Shown: positions 30,705 through 44,062, numbered from the stretch's first letter. The stretch: DNA of 64,000 nt from Hyaloperonospora brassicae (GCA_947650285.1 CANTFL010001450.1:248001-312000), one strand, 5' to 3'. A program made the numbers and translations. Notes: generated by a model not told the origin, from the sequence alone.

Positions 30705-32011
30705 ATGAAGAAGAGAAAGTTCTACAGCCAAGACGATCGCGCAAAAGATGTTAGTGCTCATGAACTTGGTATTTCGTAAGACACCGTTCGCGAGTTTTTG
30801 TTGTACAATCCCAGAAAGAACGATCCGCCGCCGCGCTACCCAACAGCGCTCTGGTGTGACAATAAGAAACCCGGACCACCGCCTGTTCTTTCCCAAGAAA
30901 ATGAAGACGTCCTCCTGACGTGGATAGGAGGATTGTAGCGAGAGGGTCTCCCTGTTACGCGTCAGATGGTACTTAGCAAAGCGAATGAGGCGTACCGCGT
31001 GCTTTTCAGTCCCGCGCGATCGGCTGGTATCCTGGGCGACGGATGGGTTAAGTTATTCTATTAATGCCACCCTTAACTTTCACTCAGAGTCACTCAAGTG
31101 ATTTCTCGCGCACGCAACCAAGTGGGAAAAGAGAACCTTAATCATCTTCTGAGTCAGATGAATAAGCACTCGATAGAGCGCATACTAACAAGCTACCGCA
31201 TTTCTAATATGGACGAGACGGATTTTGGTCATAAATCGAAGTCAATGAAAGTCGTCGCTGTGCGTGGGTCGAAGAACGTTTACACACAGTGTATCGACAT
31301 GAGCTTCCACCTGACGCTTGCCGCCTATGTTAGTGCCTCCGGATCGTGTCTACCGCCACTATTTCTGCTCCCAGGTGACCGTTTGAGTCGTGACATTTTA
31401 AGAGCTCCGTTTTTGGTGCTACAGTTGCCGTCGCTTCGAAGGCGTTTATGAACCAATCTATCTTCGTCAAGTGGTTGGACCAATTTGCAGCAAGCATACC
31501 CAGCAGCGTCATTTGGCCACAGCTGCTCATCTACGAAGGTTGTGCAAGCTATTGCAGCAAGAGTATCGTTGGTAAGGCGATCGAGATAAAGATTATTCTG
31601 CTTCTTCTTCCTCCGAACTCCACACAAATCTTGGGGCATTTATATGTCTCTATTTCTAAGCCCTTCAAGACCAGCCTGCGTCGCTCCATGGACCGCTTCT
31701 TGATCGACGAAGATGTGTCAAGCTTGGCGAAGAAACAAGCGATTTCATGTCATCAAGCGCGTGGCAAAATGGTGTGCTTGCCAAGCCAGATAACATGGTT
31801 TCTGTATTTTTCAGCACGGGCCTTTGGCCAATCTCAGCACCTTAAATGCGTGCACGTAGATAATTATACGCCGACTGAGGTGTTAAGAGCGGAAGCGTAT
31901 CAAGCAACCCGGTGTGGCTCACAGTACGACAAGAGCTCCGTACGGAGGTTTCTTCCTTCCCAAGCCGTAAACGAAATGCAAAGTAAAGCGCAGGAAAGTC
32001 AACATGCTTGA
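30705..32011 (+). pseudogene. Dead pogo/Tigger-like DDE transposase
   Basis: One frame starts at ATG 30705 and can be followed through stops at 30777-30779, 30936-30938, 31062-31064 and 31074-31076. It has a basic N-terminal helix-turn-helix part (KKRKFYSQDDRAKDVSAHEL) and a CENP-B-type second DNA-binding part (VLSQENEDVLLTWIG, VTRQMVLSKANEAYRVL). The DDE core follows: ISNMDETDFGHKSKSMKVV with the first Asp, FHLTLAAYVSASG, and, after a one-base shift near 31440, a block IYEGCASYCS where the second Asp is Glu, and PPNSTQILGHLYVSISKPFK where the usual third Asp is Tyr. With the stops and the lost third acid it cannot be active. I found no clear terminal inverted repeats. Confidence 0.8.
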
Positions 32012-35000
32012 ACCCATCATGACTCAAGAACGCAACAGATCGAGCAAGACAACCGGGTTTTGTAATAGATTTGTAACGGACATAAACTGATCCATTCGTG
32101 AAAAATCAGTATTTTTGCCTATTTGCTTTGTTCCATAACTTTCTCATATTTATATAAGAAGTATGGTTTGCTGCAACGGATAGACACAATCCTCTTCTAT
32201 CTTTCCAGCAATTTTAGAAATATAATAAGCAAAAGCGAAGTCAGCATGTAATTTTAGCTAAGGTATCCGAATTCCGGTCGTAAACCGGTCTCATACGTTA
32301 GCCCAATTTGTGCTAATTAAGAGAATAGAAACACTCGTCAATGTTCTCTTTCAGAAATCGAAAAAAGTCTATGTCCAGATTGTTCCGTGCAAATGTTACA
32401 TACTTCGTTAAGAAGAATATATTTGCTTTCCGACAAACGTCTAATACTCAAAAATTATGTAGATCATTAGTAAGCGCGGCACTTCCTCTGTAAGAATATA
32501 AGGCGTTGTGTAAAAGCTGGAAAGTATCATAGATGAACGATGTTTGCAAAAAGTCAATATATGTGACAATAAGAGCATTTGTGCAAGCAAGACATGCTGG
32601 TAGCGACGGAAACTGTGAAGATTCTTACATGGTATGGTCATCTGATCATTCAAAGGTCATAGATTGCTAAGGATTTGCGTATAAGCGTAAGTATATTTTC
32701 CACTATGCTGAGGCACCAAAAGCTACACACATTATAGTTTTGCTCTTTGCGTAGCGACAGGGACATACGTCACTGTACAAAGTTTGGCACATTACTGCCT
32801 TCTATAAGGTAATATCGTAGGTTGCGTATTGTAAAATTGGACCTCGATGCGTGCAAATATTGAAAAAGACAGTCCGAAAAGAAAACTGAGATACAATACC
32901 GCTTTTTCTCCAAGATCCTTGTACTTAAATCGCTAGGTACACAAATGTAGAGACTGGTGCCATAATTTTGCACAGCGAAAATTATAACTTATTACGTTAC
33001 AATGTTGATTAAAAACTTAACATTCTCGTAGTCACCTGCCGTAGTACGTTGTTAAAACTATCGCATAATCGAGAAGTTTGTTGATAAGCCGAACAAGAAC
33101 TCGATCAGGCAATATTTAGTATATAATATAAAATTTTTTAAACGATTAACAACAATTCATGCGCGAAGAAAATAATTGAATGGCGTTACAAGAAGACCGC
33201 ATCTTCTATAAGAGACGAAGAGTCTCCTACTAGAAGAATCAGAAACAATGTTATCTAGTTAAGAAGACATTGTTGAGAATAAGGCCGGTGATCCATTTAA
33301 AAGGCCAAGTGTTGAGGTTGGTGTATGAGATAGAAGGCAAGTTATAAAGTAAATGATGGTCCTTAGTTTGCAAACTTCTATTGCTATTCAAAGCCTCCTG
33401 CATTCTTCTACCTACTCGCTAGTAATCGCCACATCGCGCATTTCTGGTGGTATAAAACATATAAGTGATCGTCGGTGTATTTACACCACATAAGCTTAGA
33501 CAAGAAAGTAAACGTGTCTCATTGACGACGTTACTACCAACGATACGCCAGTTATCTTCGTAAGAAAGAAGTTTAGTACTTTTCTTAGGAGTCATAGAGA
33601 AGGGTAGATGGAAGCGGTATTACAAGAGTTACAAAATTTGGAATTAGTGGAGTATGAAACAATAAAGACCCCCAGAAGCCCCAATCATTGTATCATAAGG
33701 TGATTTTTTATTTAACTTTAATGTTGCGTAGTAGGTAGAATCAATAAATTGTGAATTATCTTGAGCCCTGCAAAATTCCAGACTGGATGGGACTAAAAAG
33801 GTTAAAAGATCGAACGGAGAACAATCATTCTCAGGCCAATGAAGCTGCTCTTGCTAAAACAAGCAGGAAGACTATAGAGGGCATTGCTGCTTACAGTTCT
33901 GCGGGTATCAGCTACTATCAAAACCTTCTCAATTAATGATTATATCATAGCAGGATAGGGCTTAAATGTTGCTGCCAGTAAACCAATACACGACCATTTC
34001 GTCATAGAAACCAATCGATGCCTGTTGTTACGAAGAACATGTAGATTGTACTAAAACAGTACAACCTACCTTCGCAGACACGATGAAGGTAGAATTTTTC
34101 ACGTACACTGTACGTGCAAACGGAGGCCAGTCTCCTGAATAAACACGTCTTGCAGAGGGGACAAATGGACTTGTACACGACTTTTTAAGTTTCCTTACAT
34201 AGCATGTTATGATCTATATTACGCTATGCGTAGTCACTAGCTTCAAATGTTGCTATTGTGGCCCATATCAATGAATGAGTGGGCGACACTAGATATTTCA
34301 TACAAAGGCAACTCTATAATATATTTGCCTAGACATGTGAATATTGATAAAATATTCACTAAGATGGTGTATTTGATTGACCAAACTGTGTCTTTGACTT
34401 GACAAGGGTCCACCTCGTTACATATGTAATCACAATATTACTGGGTCAAGATTGTCGCCGGTGAAGGACCTTGCACGCACATGTCAGATCTGAGGTGATC
34501 TTAGTAAATACGAGCACGATAAAAGGCCGTACCTTTGGTAAAGAAGTCAGATCGAGGAAATGCTAACGAATCTTTGTTTCCAATGGACCATATTGAATGT
34601 GCAGCCATTGACCGAGGCTTCAAAGAAGCCGAAGAAACGAATGGGTGAGGTTGTTGGACGTCCAGTTTACGTGTCAGTTGCAACCATTTCTATTTAGCTC
34701 CATGTAGTCAAGCACATATACTGAATGATGACAAAAAGGTGGACTTATCATCAAATCATATAGTGTCGCATGTTAAAGTTACAAGACCAAATTTTACGCG
34801 TCATTTGTCCAGCACAGCAACCTCCCTCACCGCGCTTTGACGTTTGTATCACCGTTGCATTTTATACGCCTCTAGTTGAAAGTCCTTTGTATGGTTGAGG
34901 GGTGCGATCACGAGCAAAAGGTACCTAAAGCTAACCGCATCATCGGTTCGACTGATAGTCAACATCAGTATGTCATCGATCATGTGGGCTCAAATTTTAA

Positions 35001-35819
35001 TTGCTCTTGTGGTAGTCTGCATGAGTTTGCAGACGTCTAGTTTTTGTCGTTACAGGTGTGCGATAACGTAACTGATGCTCATTATTCAGTAATTATGCGA
35101 AACCTACATTGGAAATCATTCATTTATATCAGTACACTAACACTAACACGAGCTTGAATGTAGTAATGAAGTGAAAGCGCTGCAAAAAGCTAAGCTCATT
35201 GCCATCTACGATACATGTTCGAGTCGATTATTGTGAAATAAAAAAAATTGATACAATTTAATACAGAGGATATCGATTTATTAGGCTCTCATATCGCAAG
35301 TAAAGCGCAAGCGTCAATGCTGTCGCTTATAATCCGCGTAATGCCTTCAGGGTAGGACAATGAGATGTCCGAAGATAATCGCTCGACACATACTTCGCAA
35401 CAGCAGATATACGAGTATCACGGCTTCTTCCAAGTCGCACCACCTTAATCTGCAGTCATATCGAAGAGATTGTGTAGCTATATAGAAGCACCAATGTCTT
35501 AAGTGTATCCGGAATGAAGCAACATTTATGGAATGAAAGTTGCTGCTCTACCAATACATAGCATTCACATAGTATCGCCTTATCCAAGATTGCAACAATT
35601 GTGACATTCACTACCAAGCGGTCATACAGAGTATCACGCGATCTAGCTTTCCGTAGCAGCTAGATGTAATGCTGGCGCAAAAATGATGTTCGTCGCTTCT
35701 TCCTGTGTAAGCCAGTGCTCTCGATCTCACTTCGTTGCCGAAAGCTCGCATTATGAAATCGCTTGAACGTGCACGGTAAATGAGCAGAACGAAGAAACAG
35801 TCTGTCCACAATTAGCCCT
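32012..35819. other. AT-rich gene-poor island, continued
   Basis: No gene is seen. The stretch about 33270-33540 looks like a worn LTR: it begins TGTTGAGAATAAG, contains a TATAAAACATATAAG promoter-like segment, and is followed by a short frame (MEAVLQELQNLE) faintly like a copia polyprotein. I could not find a second copy. Confidence 0.45.
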
Positions 35820-37348
35820 TCAAGTTGCATCAGCTTGATCCGTGCTCGTAGATGTACCCATGATCCAGTCTGTTGCCGTCAATGGTGCTGCGTCTGGATT
35901 GTCCATCAGTCGCTGCGCGACATCTCGAAGTAGCAGCTTCACCGCATTCGAGTCGAGCTGGTCGTGCAGTGGCGCGACTTTGAATTGTGCAAAGCCGTAC
36001 GCAGAAGGCTTTGTTGCGGACCGCGATGCGTCGTGGTCGGCGACTTGATCAATATGTTCCCAACAGTCAGCCACATTGCTAGCGTCGCCTCTAGTTGATG
36101 GACGCTCATGCGGGCAGCGCTGCGTATGGATATCCAAAGCTTCGCACAGGATCGCCGCAAGTTCATCACCATTGCCCGTGCTTTGCGGACCAACCAGGTT
36201 CATCCAGCGAGCCAATGTTTCGAGCGGAAAGCGATCCTGCTTACCGAAGGCTTTGTTCATCATTCGCAAACTGCGCGTCCAAACTTTCGAAAGGTGGTGC
36301 AGCAATGCAGCTCGTTCTAGCACTGTCATGGCGTTGAACTCGACGAAAAACGCGTGATAGTCATCAGTCTGGAACGCCACAAACGTTCGAAGGGCGCGCT
36401 GTACCATCGGTAAACCACGTAGCTTCGATGATAGTTTAAGTAGCATCCAAGCAACGTCTTGAGGTTTGTCAATCTGCAACAGCACGTCGTACGCAACAAA
36501 TTCTCCTGCGTTCTGTAGTTCGGGAACTACGTCTTGATCTACATCGTTCAGCTTGTGCCGACCATACAGTGCCCGAAGCTGCGAAAGGGCGGACACCAAC
36601 TGCTCGTCGTTCAGCTTGTCACTCCAATCCTGTGCAGAGTTGCCATCTCCCAACAACTGCACCGACAGCAGTCTCGCCACCAGGTAAAAACGTGCAATCT
36701 GCTGCAGCGCTATCATCAATGACACACTTTCAATTCGCTGGCAATGGCAATCGCAACAAAAGAGGAGAAAAATAGTGTCAAGCTCATCTTCATCAAAGCA
36801 CAAACTGTAGACCTCTTTGCCTGAAGTTGTCGATCTGAAACCGATTCACATACCTGCACGGTAAAGTCCTGCCGGACACTGCGTACGCGATCATTGACAA
36901 AGTAGTAAAGGGCTAGAAACTCGTTCGGTCGAGCCTCAAGTGGCTGCAAAGTGGCGTTGACAGTCGGTAGACAGCTGTCAAACCCACTTTGCGGCCACTG
37001 TAGCACCGTCGTGAACAAGTGGCGAAGCGTGCGCAGCAGCACAGGCGCTGGCCTCAGTGCTGACGCAATGAAGACGTCGCGGCCTGCAGCAGCTCGACGG
37101 TATTTCTTCACGGCCACGAGGAATGGGACATTTTCATTCGGACACTCAAAGCGACTGAGCTCGTGAGTCGCACGACGTTCCTGCTCTTCTTTCAAGGGAC
37201 ACAATGCCTGGCACTCTCCATGAATCGGTTCCTGTTGTAGTGACACACTAACAAGTGACGCAGATGAAGCTATGGACACGACACGGTGCAACTTGTCGCC
37301 ATTGTTGCCCCGATCATGGCCTTTACCGCGGGAATCGCGGCGATCCAT
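35820..37348 (-). CDS. SAC3/GANP/THP3-family protein with a PCI-like region, two exons
   Basis: Exon 1 is 37348-36854 and exon 2 is 36737-35820; the 116-nt intron has a GTATGT donor and joins in phase 0 (VRQDFTVQ to RIESVSLM). The product is 470 residues. Exon 1 has the family blocks CPLKEEQERRATHELSRFE, AVKKYRRAAAG, ALRPAPVLLRTLRHL and FLALYYFVNDRVRSVRQD. Members of the family include the TREX-2 mRNA-export scaffold Sac3/GANP, Thp3 and the short SAC3D1. The length and lack of FG repeats favour the short SAC3D1-like type. The C-terminal part is helical, as expected for a winged-helix PCI region, and ends in an unstructured tail. It lies at the edge of the AT-rich island. Confidence 0.85.
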
Positions 37349-39507
37349 TGACGTAATTCGGATCCGAATCGATCGTTACCGTAAAATGTAACGGTCGTGT
37401 GCAGCAAAAAAGGAGACCGTACACTTGTGACAGTTATATACGTAAGAACTTCGGTTCTAGAGGTGGACCTGTAGGTAATTGTGCAGAAGCAGATCGGTAC
37501 GAGTGGAACATTTGATTAGACGTCGATAGCGATGAGAGTGACGAGGGAATCGATCACATGCATCAATGCCCTAAGCGATCCTACGTCAGTGGCTCGATCG
37601 TGATGGCCATGTTGCTAGCTCCAAACGATCGACCTGTGGCAAAAGAAGTATACCGTTCTTGTTAACAAGCCGTGCTCAGCTGTTTCTCTCTTCCGGTGCG
37701 TCCTTCATCATGCATCTATCTGCTTGAGTTCTGCACCATCATCGCCCGGATTCTTTCATGTGCATATTAGGCACAAGATGACAACACACGTGCTGAAGAG
37801 CGCTTCAATGCTGTTATGCCTTGCAGCGTTATCAGTAAGAGGTAGGACTTTGCAATTGTGCATGCAAAGGATACATCGAGGAAACCACTTGTCGAAAGTG
37901 CTTTCGCTCATGTTACTTGTAGAGCTGATTGCGTACATGAAGAATACACGCTTCTCGATATGCATGCCCTCAGCACGTCATGGCTTTTCAGATTTTTCTG
38001 AGCTACCGCTATGCAGGTCCCATTGCGTTGTAGCACAGAACCACTACGATACAGGTCTTAGCGCTCTTCTTGACGTTGCATTGGACCACAAAAAGAGCTC
38101 GACTCGACGATAACTAGTAGAGCAGTGCTGGTTCGTCAACGTTGAGCACGTCACATGAATAATGCTCAATTGGGATCCAGACGCTTGACATCGCTGGTTC
38201 CGCTACCTCAGCAAGTAAGCTCCTAGTGGGTCAAAAGCGCGGCTATGTATGTTGATCTACTCTTTGAGCTCTAGAGCAACTTTCCAAGGCAGAGCGCGTC
38301 ATCTTTTAACAAGGACTCCGTCGCAGTCGATCTGCTTACCCGAAAACGAGACCATCGAATGGCCGTTCAAAATCTTGTGCGTGAGAACGAATTGCAGCAT
38401 GTTGTTCTCAAGCTCGGGATACTTTACGCAGCTTTTTGTCTTTGCGCGAAGCTCAAAGCACCCGACATTTGTTTCGTACATGACCATGGAATCATCGACG
38501 TTTGATTATGTTGTGCTGGCACTGTACTCTTGATAGGAGAGGCAGGAGTCGACAGATCAAACGTGTTGTGTGGTGATAATGCAGTATGCACTCATAAGCA
38601 CAGTAAGTGTAGACCGAATCTGACGGTCTACACATCCTGTTTCAGTCATGCGCTTACGCCTTGCGTATGTGTCATCATACAGTCGACAAAAAGCTCTGTG
38701 CGTGGAAATTGCACATCGTTGAATGTCACACGTTGTTCACACAACTCACATATAAGGCCTGATGGTTCTTGCTGAACGGGCAACAGGTTCTGGTAACGCT
38801 GTGGCTCGAACACGTTTCTCGTCAAAGATGCGACCGGTGTCTTTCAGGCAGCTGAAGTGGTGAAATGTTGCAGAAAACTTGATGGACACTAATTTACATG
38901 AAGAGCGAGTTGGCTAGCGGGCAACGGATCCTCGTGGCACTCAACATCCACACCGACTTGATTAGGATGACGATAAACTGTCTGTCGTGGGCAACAAGAG
39001 CGCGCATTCAAGTCAAGCGCCTCTAGCATTGCACACCACGTGACATGGTTCGACGCTGAATATCGTTTGCAATCTACGAGCCCACATGCGCAGCCTTTCC
39101 ATCAAACAGGCACATTCTTTCCAACCGTCCGTTCGTTCCCCTACAATTGTTTGCACGACAGTACACTTCGTAGGACTCCATGGCTTCGAACTCATCAACC
39201 AACGAAAAGCAAATTGTCAGCAAGAACATGTCGTCTTCCACCACAAGTAGTGTGAGTCTCAAGTGCCCCCTCACTGAGGGCACAGAGGTAGAGGTACCCA
39301 ATCGCTTCCTTCCAATATTAACCCGAAAAAAAAAACGACGACGACCCGTTTGGTCCTTCGTCGACCGTTCCAAAACGCGGTACACCACTCGCCATCGTCC
39401 GTGTGGCAGCCAGTCGTGTCCGCACGCATCTGTCCCATTCGCTCCAAAGCGCGTCGACACGCAACCCCTCTCAAAGCCGATTTACAAAATCTGAGAGGCC
39501 AACGACT
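37349..39507. other. Gene-poor spacer, 2.2 kb
   Basis: Only short unsupported frames. A possible N-terminal extension of the next gene in the same frame begins at 39403, but the family start is better matched by the ATG at 39508. Confidence 0.5.
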
Positions 39508-40457
39508 ATGGAGCTCAGCGAGTGCGAAGACGCCGTGCACGAGGCGCTTCGCCGGCGTCGGCCGCAACTCATTGTGGGCATTATCAACAAGGCAGGTGCG
39601 TGGACCACTGCCGTGTGGGTAAAGGGCCTCGGCTCACGGCTCTCAACTGTCCCCGTGTCGGTAGTTCCTGGCGCAGCAGCAGACCAAAGGCAAGAGCTCT
39701 GTGGCGGCCATGGCCTTTGTGTGCCTCGACTGTCGCGACGATGGTGCGCATGAAGTAGGACGGGATATACGTTTTGACAGGTCAACCCACGGGACTGACC
39801 CTTTAAGTTTATGCACCCAGGCCCCGAACGCAGTGCTCGCGCTTTTTTTCGCGGCGCCGCCCCCGACGGTCGTCTTTTGCGCCAATCGGCTGCACTCCTC
39901 CCAAGAAGTCGAAGAGACGATGGTGCACGAGCTCATCCACGCTTACGATGTAGGGGCGTTGTTGGTGCTGGCGGATCGATTGTGTTCAAGTTGAAGTGGG
40001 TGGGAATTGTCACTACTGACAAAGTCGTGGCACATGCAGTTTACAGTGCGAAACATGGACATTACCAAGGCAGATGTTTTGGCCTGCAGGTACGACTGTG
40101 AAAGTCGGTGGAAGCGACATGGGCCACTTTTGTTGACGGGTGGGTGGGGGTCGTTTGCAGTGAGATTCGCTCGGCGCGGGAGTCCGAGTGCTACCAAAAG
40201 GCACAGCTGTTGGAAAACGTGCTGCCAAATGTCGCGTTTTTCCAGAAAAGCACGCGCTGGCTCAATGAGCGCTGCGTCCGAGAACACGCTGTTCGTTCCA
40301 CGAGTGTACGTTGTTTTTGTAGATCGTCGGGTATGGGATTTGAATCGGAGCTGATGGCGGGTTGTGCTCTATGTAGTCGATGTTTCCTGTAGAAGCGCGG
40401 GACGAAGTCGACAAGATGTTTGACCGATGCTACGTCGACCGCAGTCCTTTTGACTAA
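39508..40457 (+). CDS. ATP23: Mitochondrial inner-membrane protease ATP23 (peptidase M76), multi-exon
   Basis: ATP23 processes the Atp6 precursor and helps F0 assembly in the intermembrane space. Exon 1 starts MELSECEDAVHEAL. The centre shows AFVCLDCRDDG, VVFCANRLHSSQEVEETMV and the HExxH site in HELIHAYD (about 39930-39949). Later exons, with GT-AG ends and matching phase, are 40040-40089 (NMDITKADVLAC), 40161-40303 (SEIRSARESECYQKAQL) and 40393-40457 (ARDEVDKMFDRCYVDRSPFD, stop). The C-terminal block is that of the family. The joints between 39508 and about 39831 are not certain: a donor at 39619 with acceptor at 39676, and one at 39742 with acceptor near 39831, give an open frame. The usual His-x-Cys after HAYD is not visible. 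Confidence 0.82.
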
Positions 40458-41482
40458 GCCATCCTCGTCCCGTTGTCGTTACACGACGCACAATGGGTTG
40501 TGTAAGGACATGATCTCGTTTGGACATGGCCAGCCGGACAAGACGCGTTTGTTCGCACGTATTTCGCTTCGCGCCGGTTCGTTGATTGTCGGTAATGAAA
40601 TCAGTCGTACAGACAAAAGAAAAGCTTGCGAGATCGAAAGACGCGTCGGTTGCAGCTAAGGCAATGTTAAAGCCACTTGAAATGACACGAGCGTGTGAGA
40701 ATGCTGACAAACACGAAGTGGATGCAGTATTCGGTGTTGTGTCTTTCCATGTCTGTATTGACAGCGGTCAGCACGTAGCTCAATTGTGCGTCGTAAACAC
40801 CGCTTCTATCGTCTTCTAGCAATGTCTCGGCGCAACTCGATTTTGCTGATACAAACGTCATCTTCACGCATGAAGAGCACTCGTTTGCATTCATTTATTG
40901 CAATACATGCAGTGCGGCGTATCGATATAGCCGTATATATTCTATCTCGCGCGTGCCAAAACACGCATAGACGCATGCGTTGTGCAGTACATGACCTGCA
41001 AGTTTACATCTAGCCGTTATGCTCTCGCTTCCTCTAGATGATGATCGAGCAATGCGCACAGGCTTTACAAACACAGCCCTCGTTGTTGTCAACATGCATT
41101 ACCACGGAAAAAAATAAAACCCCCTCTACTGTTCCTCACTATTCGGTACGTATCCAGTACGGTCCAATCGGACCGTGACAAAAACCAAATCGACATAGCG
41201 CATAAGTCGGCCGTCCCGTTCACCGCCAAAGAGCCCTTGCGACAACGTTCGAGCAACAACAGCAATCCCCCCCGCCCCCCCCCGACGTGCTTATCCGTAC
41301 GATTCGCATACTTAATACCCCACGTTTGGTCGTGGAGCTGTACCATCGTCCCGGTACACTTGCGCCCAAAGCACTGGAGCACAGTCTCCAAAGCACGCGC
41401 TCGATCGTACCCTCCGCTCTGGCCGTATCGTTCGCCCCCAGTCGCCTGTTCGCCCCCACCGACCGCCACGCGCGACGGTGCA
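40458..41482. other. Intergenic region between ATP23 and ARS2
   Basis: About 1 kb with no gene. Near 41266-41284 there is a C-rich run, and 41230-41480 is C-rich on the plus strand, which is probably promoter and leader of the next gene. Confidence 0.5.
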
Positions 41483-44062
41483 ATGGTACGTCTAATCTTA
41501 TACTTCCCCTCCCGCGCCGTCGCGTCTCTGCGCGCGTCGCGCCGCCGTGTGTAGGACGTTTCGTTCCCCTTTCGGTTTTGCGCGCGCTAAACCTCTTTAT
41601 TTTTATCACCCGTTTGTTCTTATTCAACAGGCCGAGCTGCCCCTGCGCCAGGAGTTTCCACCGATCGACCAGCGAGGCGGTCCCGGCCCCAATGGTGGGC
41701 CACTGAACGCGCCGTATCCGGATCAGCGGCCGCCATACGGACGCGACGATTTGCGCGGCCGGTATGTGCACTGTACCTGTATCAGTCGGTGCTCGCTGAC
41801 GATCCTGTGAAACCTGATAGATTCGCTAAATTGATCAAACTTGTTTGTCTGTGTCTTGCTGTCTGAATGTGTATTGCTGTCTGTGTCTTGTGCACCAGTC
41901 ATCGCAGTGACAGTCGCGACAATTACGACATGCGGTTCCGTGGCCCACGTGGCCGCAGTCGCAGTCGCAGTCCGCCCCGTCGGGGCCGTGGACCGCCGGA
42001 GTGGGACGCTGGGCCTCGTTTTGATGACGCAGGACCTGCTCGTCGGGACACGCGGCCGTCGTCGGTAGTGCCCGAGCCGCTCGTGTCGTACAAAGTGTGG
42101 ATCATGCGGCAGACGGACGAGCTGTCGCCCGAGGTGTACCAGCAGCGCTACGAGGAGTACAAGAAGAAGCACGTGCAGCGCGTGTTGCGTGCGTTCTTTG
42201 ACCAGCACAAGCGCGAAGAGTGGCTGCAAGAGCGCTACTCGCCTGCGCTGCGGCACCGGGTCGAGAAGCAAAAGATGCTGCAGCAGATGAACGAAGCCAA
42301 GCAGTTTGGCGAGCGCGTGCGCTCGGGCACGACTAAAATTTGTCTGGACGAACAGCAAACGACGGACAGCAGTAGCGGGACCCCTGGAGAGGATTTTGCA
42401 AATGATATGGAGCTCAGCGCGCGCGTGCTGTACGTGCGCCGGGTGCCGTGTGCGTGTCCTGTTGGCACACTGAGTGAGACGATCAAGAAGGCGGTAGGTG
42501 TGCGCGTGTGCGTGCTGACCTTGCGTGGTTACGCATGTTGCTCTGCTTTGTTGAGATGCAGTGAGCTGACGAGAGTGTTTGTGGTTCGGTAGGGAGGCCC
42601 TTTTGTGCATTTGTACCTATCGGATCCCGTGAAGAAGAGCGCGTTTGACTTTGATCGATCCGCGTACATCATCTACGAAAGTGCAGCAGCTGCAAGTGAT
42701 GCCATGCCCAAGATCCACAACACGTTTGTGGAAGACAGTAACCAGTTTCCGCCTTTTCGTCTCCAAGTGTCTTCCCACCGTGCTCGTGCACCGCTCAAGA
42801 CTCCGTCGTACTTGTCGGTGCCGGAGCGTCTGACAGCTGACTACAAGCAGTCTCTTGCGCTGGCCAAGGCGCTCGACTTGCGTTTGTTTCACGGTGCCGA
42901 AGACAAGCTAGCACGTTTTGGTATTGAAGCTCTGCTGGCATCCGAGGAAGTTGCGCCGACTCTCTTGACGGACAAGGCAAAGCTGGACGTTGTGATAGCA
43001 TATTTGCGCCGAGTGCACCACTATATTTATTACGCAGGTGTGCAATGCCTCGACATGGGTGACATAATGCACGCGCATCCTGCGCTGTTTTGCCGTCCGC
43101 CGCCTTCCGCTCGCGATCTAGAGGAAGAGAAGGCTAGACAGTCGGCTGCGGCAGCTGACGCTTTGAAGTCGGAAGAAGATGCTGTTGCAGAAAAGAATAA
43201 GGATGACACGGCAAACGCCGAAGCAGGAGAGAGAAAAGAGTCGTCAGCTTCGTTGACAGGAGAAACTGCTAAGGCGGTTGGCGGGTGGGCAGCCGCATTG
43301 GATGATAAGGTGCAAGCGTATCTGAAAGAGCTGGCGCCCGAAGTCGTGGAGGCCAAGCGTGCCAAGAACCGTGCTTTGGTCGATGAGATAGAAGCTCGCG
43401 AAGAGGCTGCACTGGAAAGCACGTACGCAAACTATGGCGAGAAGGCCAGCGATGATGGCAAACACCGTTGTCGGCTGTGCACAAAGCTGTTTAAGGCCAT
43501 GGACTTTGTGAAGAAGCACATTCGCAACAAGCATCCTGAGCTGGCGGTCGACAAAATCGCCGAGGTGGGTGAGAGCTACATGTGGGAGCAGTACCGCGAG
43601 GACGAACACCACCCGATGCCTCCTCTTGAAACAAGCAACAGCGTATTAGGAGGTGCTATACTTGGTGGACGTGGAGGACCGAATGGCGGCCGCAATGGCA
43701 GTGGCTATCGTGGACGACCTGACAGAGACTTTGGTGGAGGAGGCGGCGGCCGAGGCATGTACCGCGACGAAGGTCCCCGTGGCCGTGGTCCGCCGATGCG
43801 CGATGACCACATGCGAAGAGGTTCGTTTGACCGACCTCCGCGCTCCCCTCCTCGACACAATGGCAACGGCAACAATGGTCGCTCGCCTCCGCGTGGTCCT
43901 CCTTCTGGCGGACCTCGTGTACCAGACAGAGATTTGCCAGTGGATCCTCGCCAAGTGTCGACGTCGTACCGCGACCTGGACAACCTGCAGGACACCAAAG
44001 TGGAGCTAAGCTTTGACGCACTTGACAGCTTACCGCCTCCGAAGAAGAAAACGAAGGTATGA
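41483..44062 (+). CDS. SRRT: ARS2/SERRATE RNA effector protein, four exons
   Basis: ARS2 links the nuclear cap-binding complex to small-RNA processing, 3' end formation and RNA decay. Exons: 41483-41485 (only the ATG), 41631-41761, 41899-42493 and 42593-44062; all introns are GT-AG and the total is 2199 bases, 732 residues. The N-terminus is Arg/Gly/Pro-rich with an RS-like stretch (GRSRSRSPPRRG). The conserved centre follows: YQQRYEEYKKKHVQRVLRAF, then WLQERYSP, and in exon 4 KLDVVIAYLRRVHHYIYYAG. The C2H2 zinc finger is CRLCTKLFKAMDFVKKHIRN, with HPE after it. The tail is Gly/Arg-rich and ends in a basic PPKKKTKV that may be a nuclear signal. Having an intron directly after the start codon is unusual. 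Confidence 0.9.
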
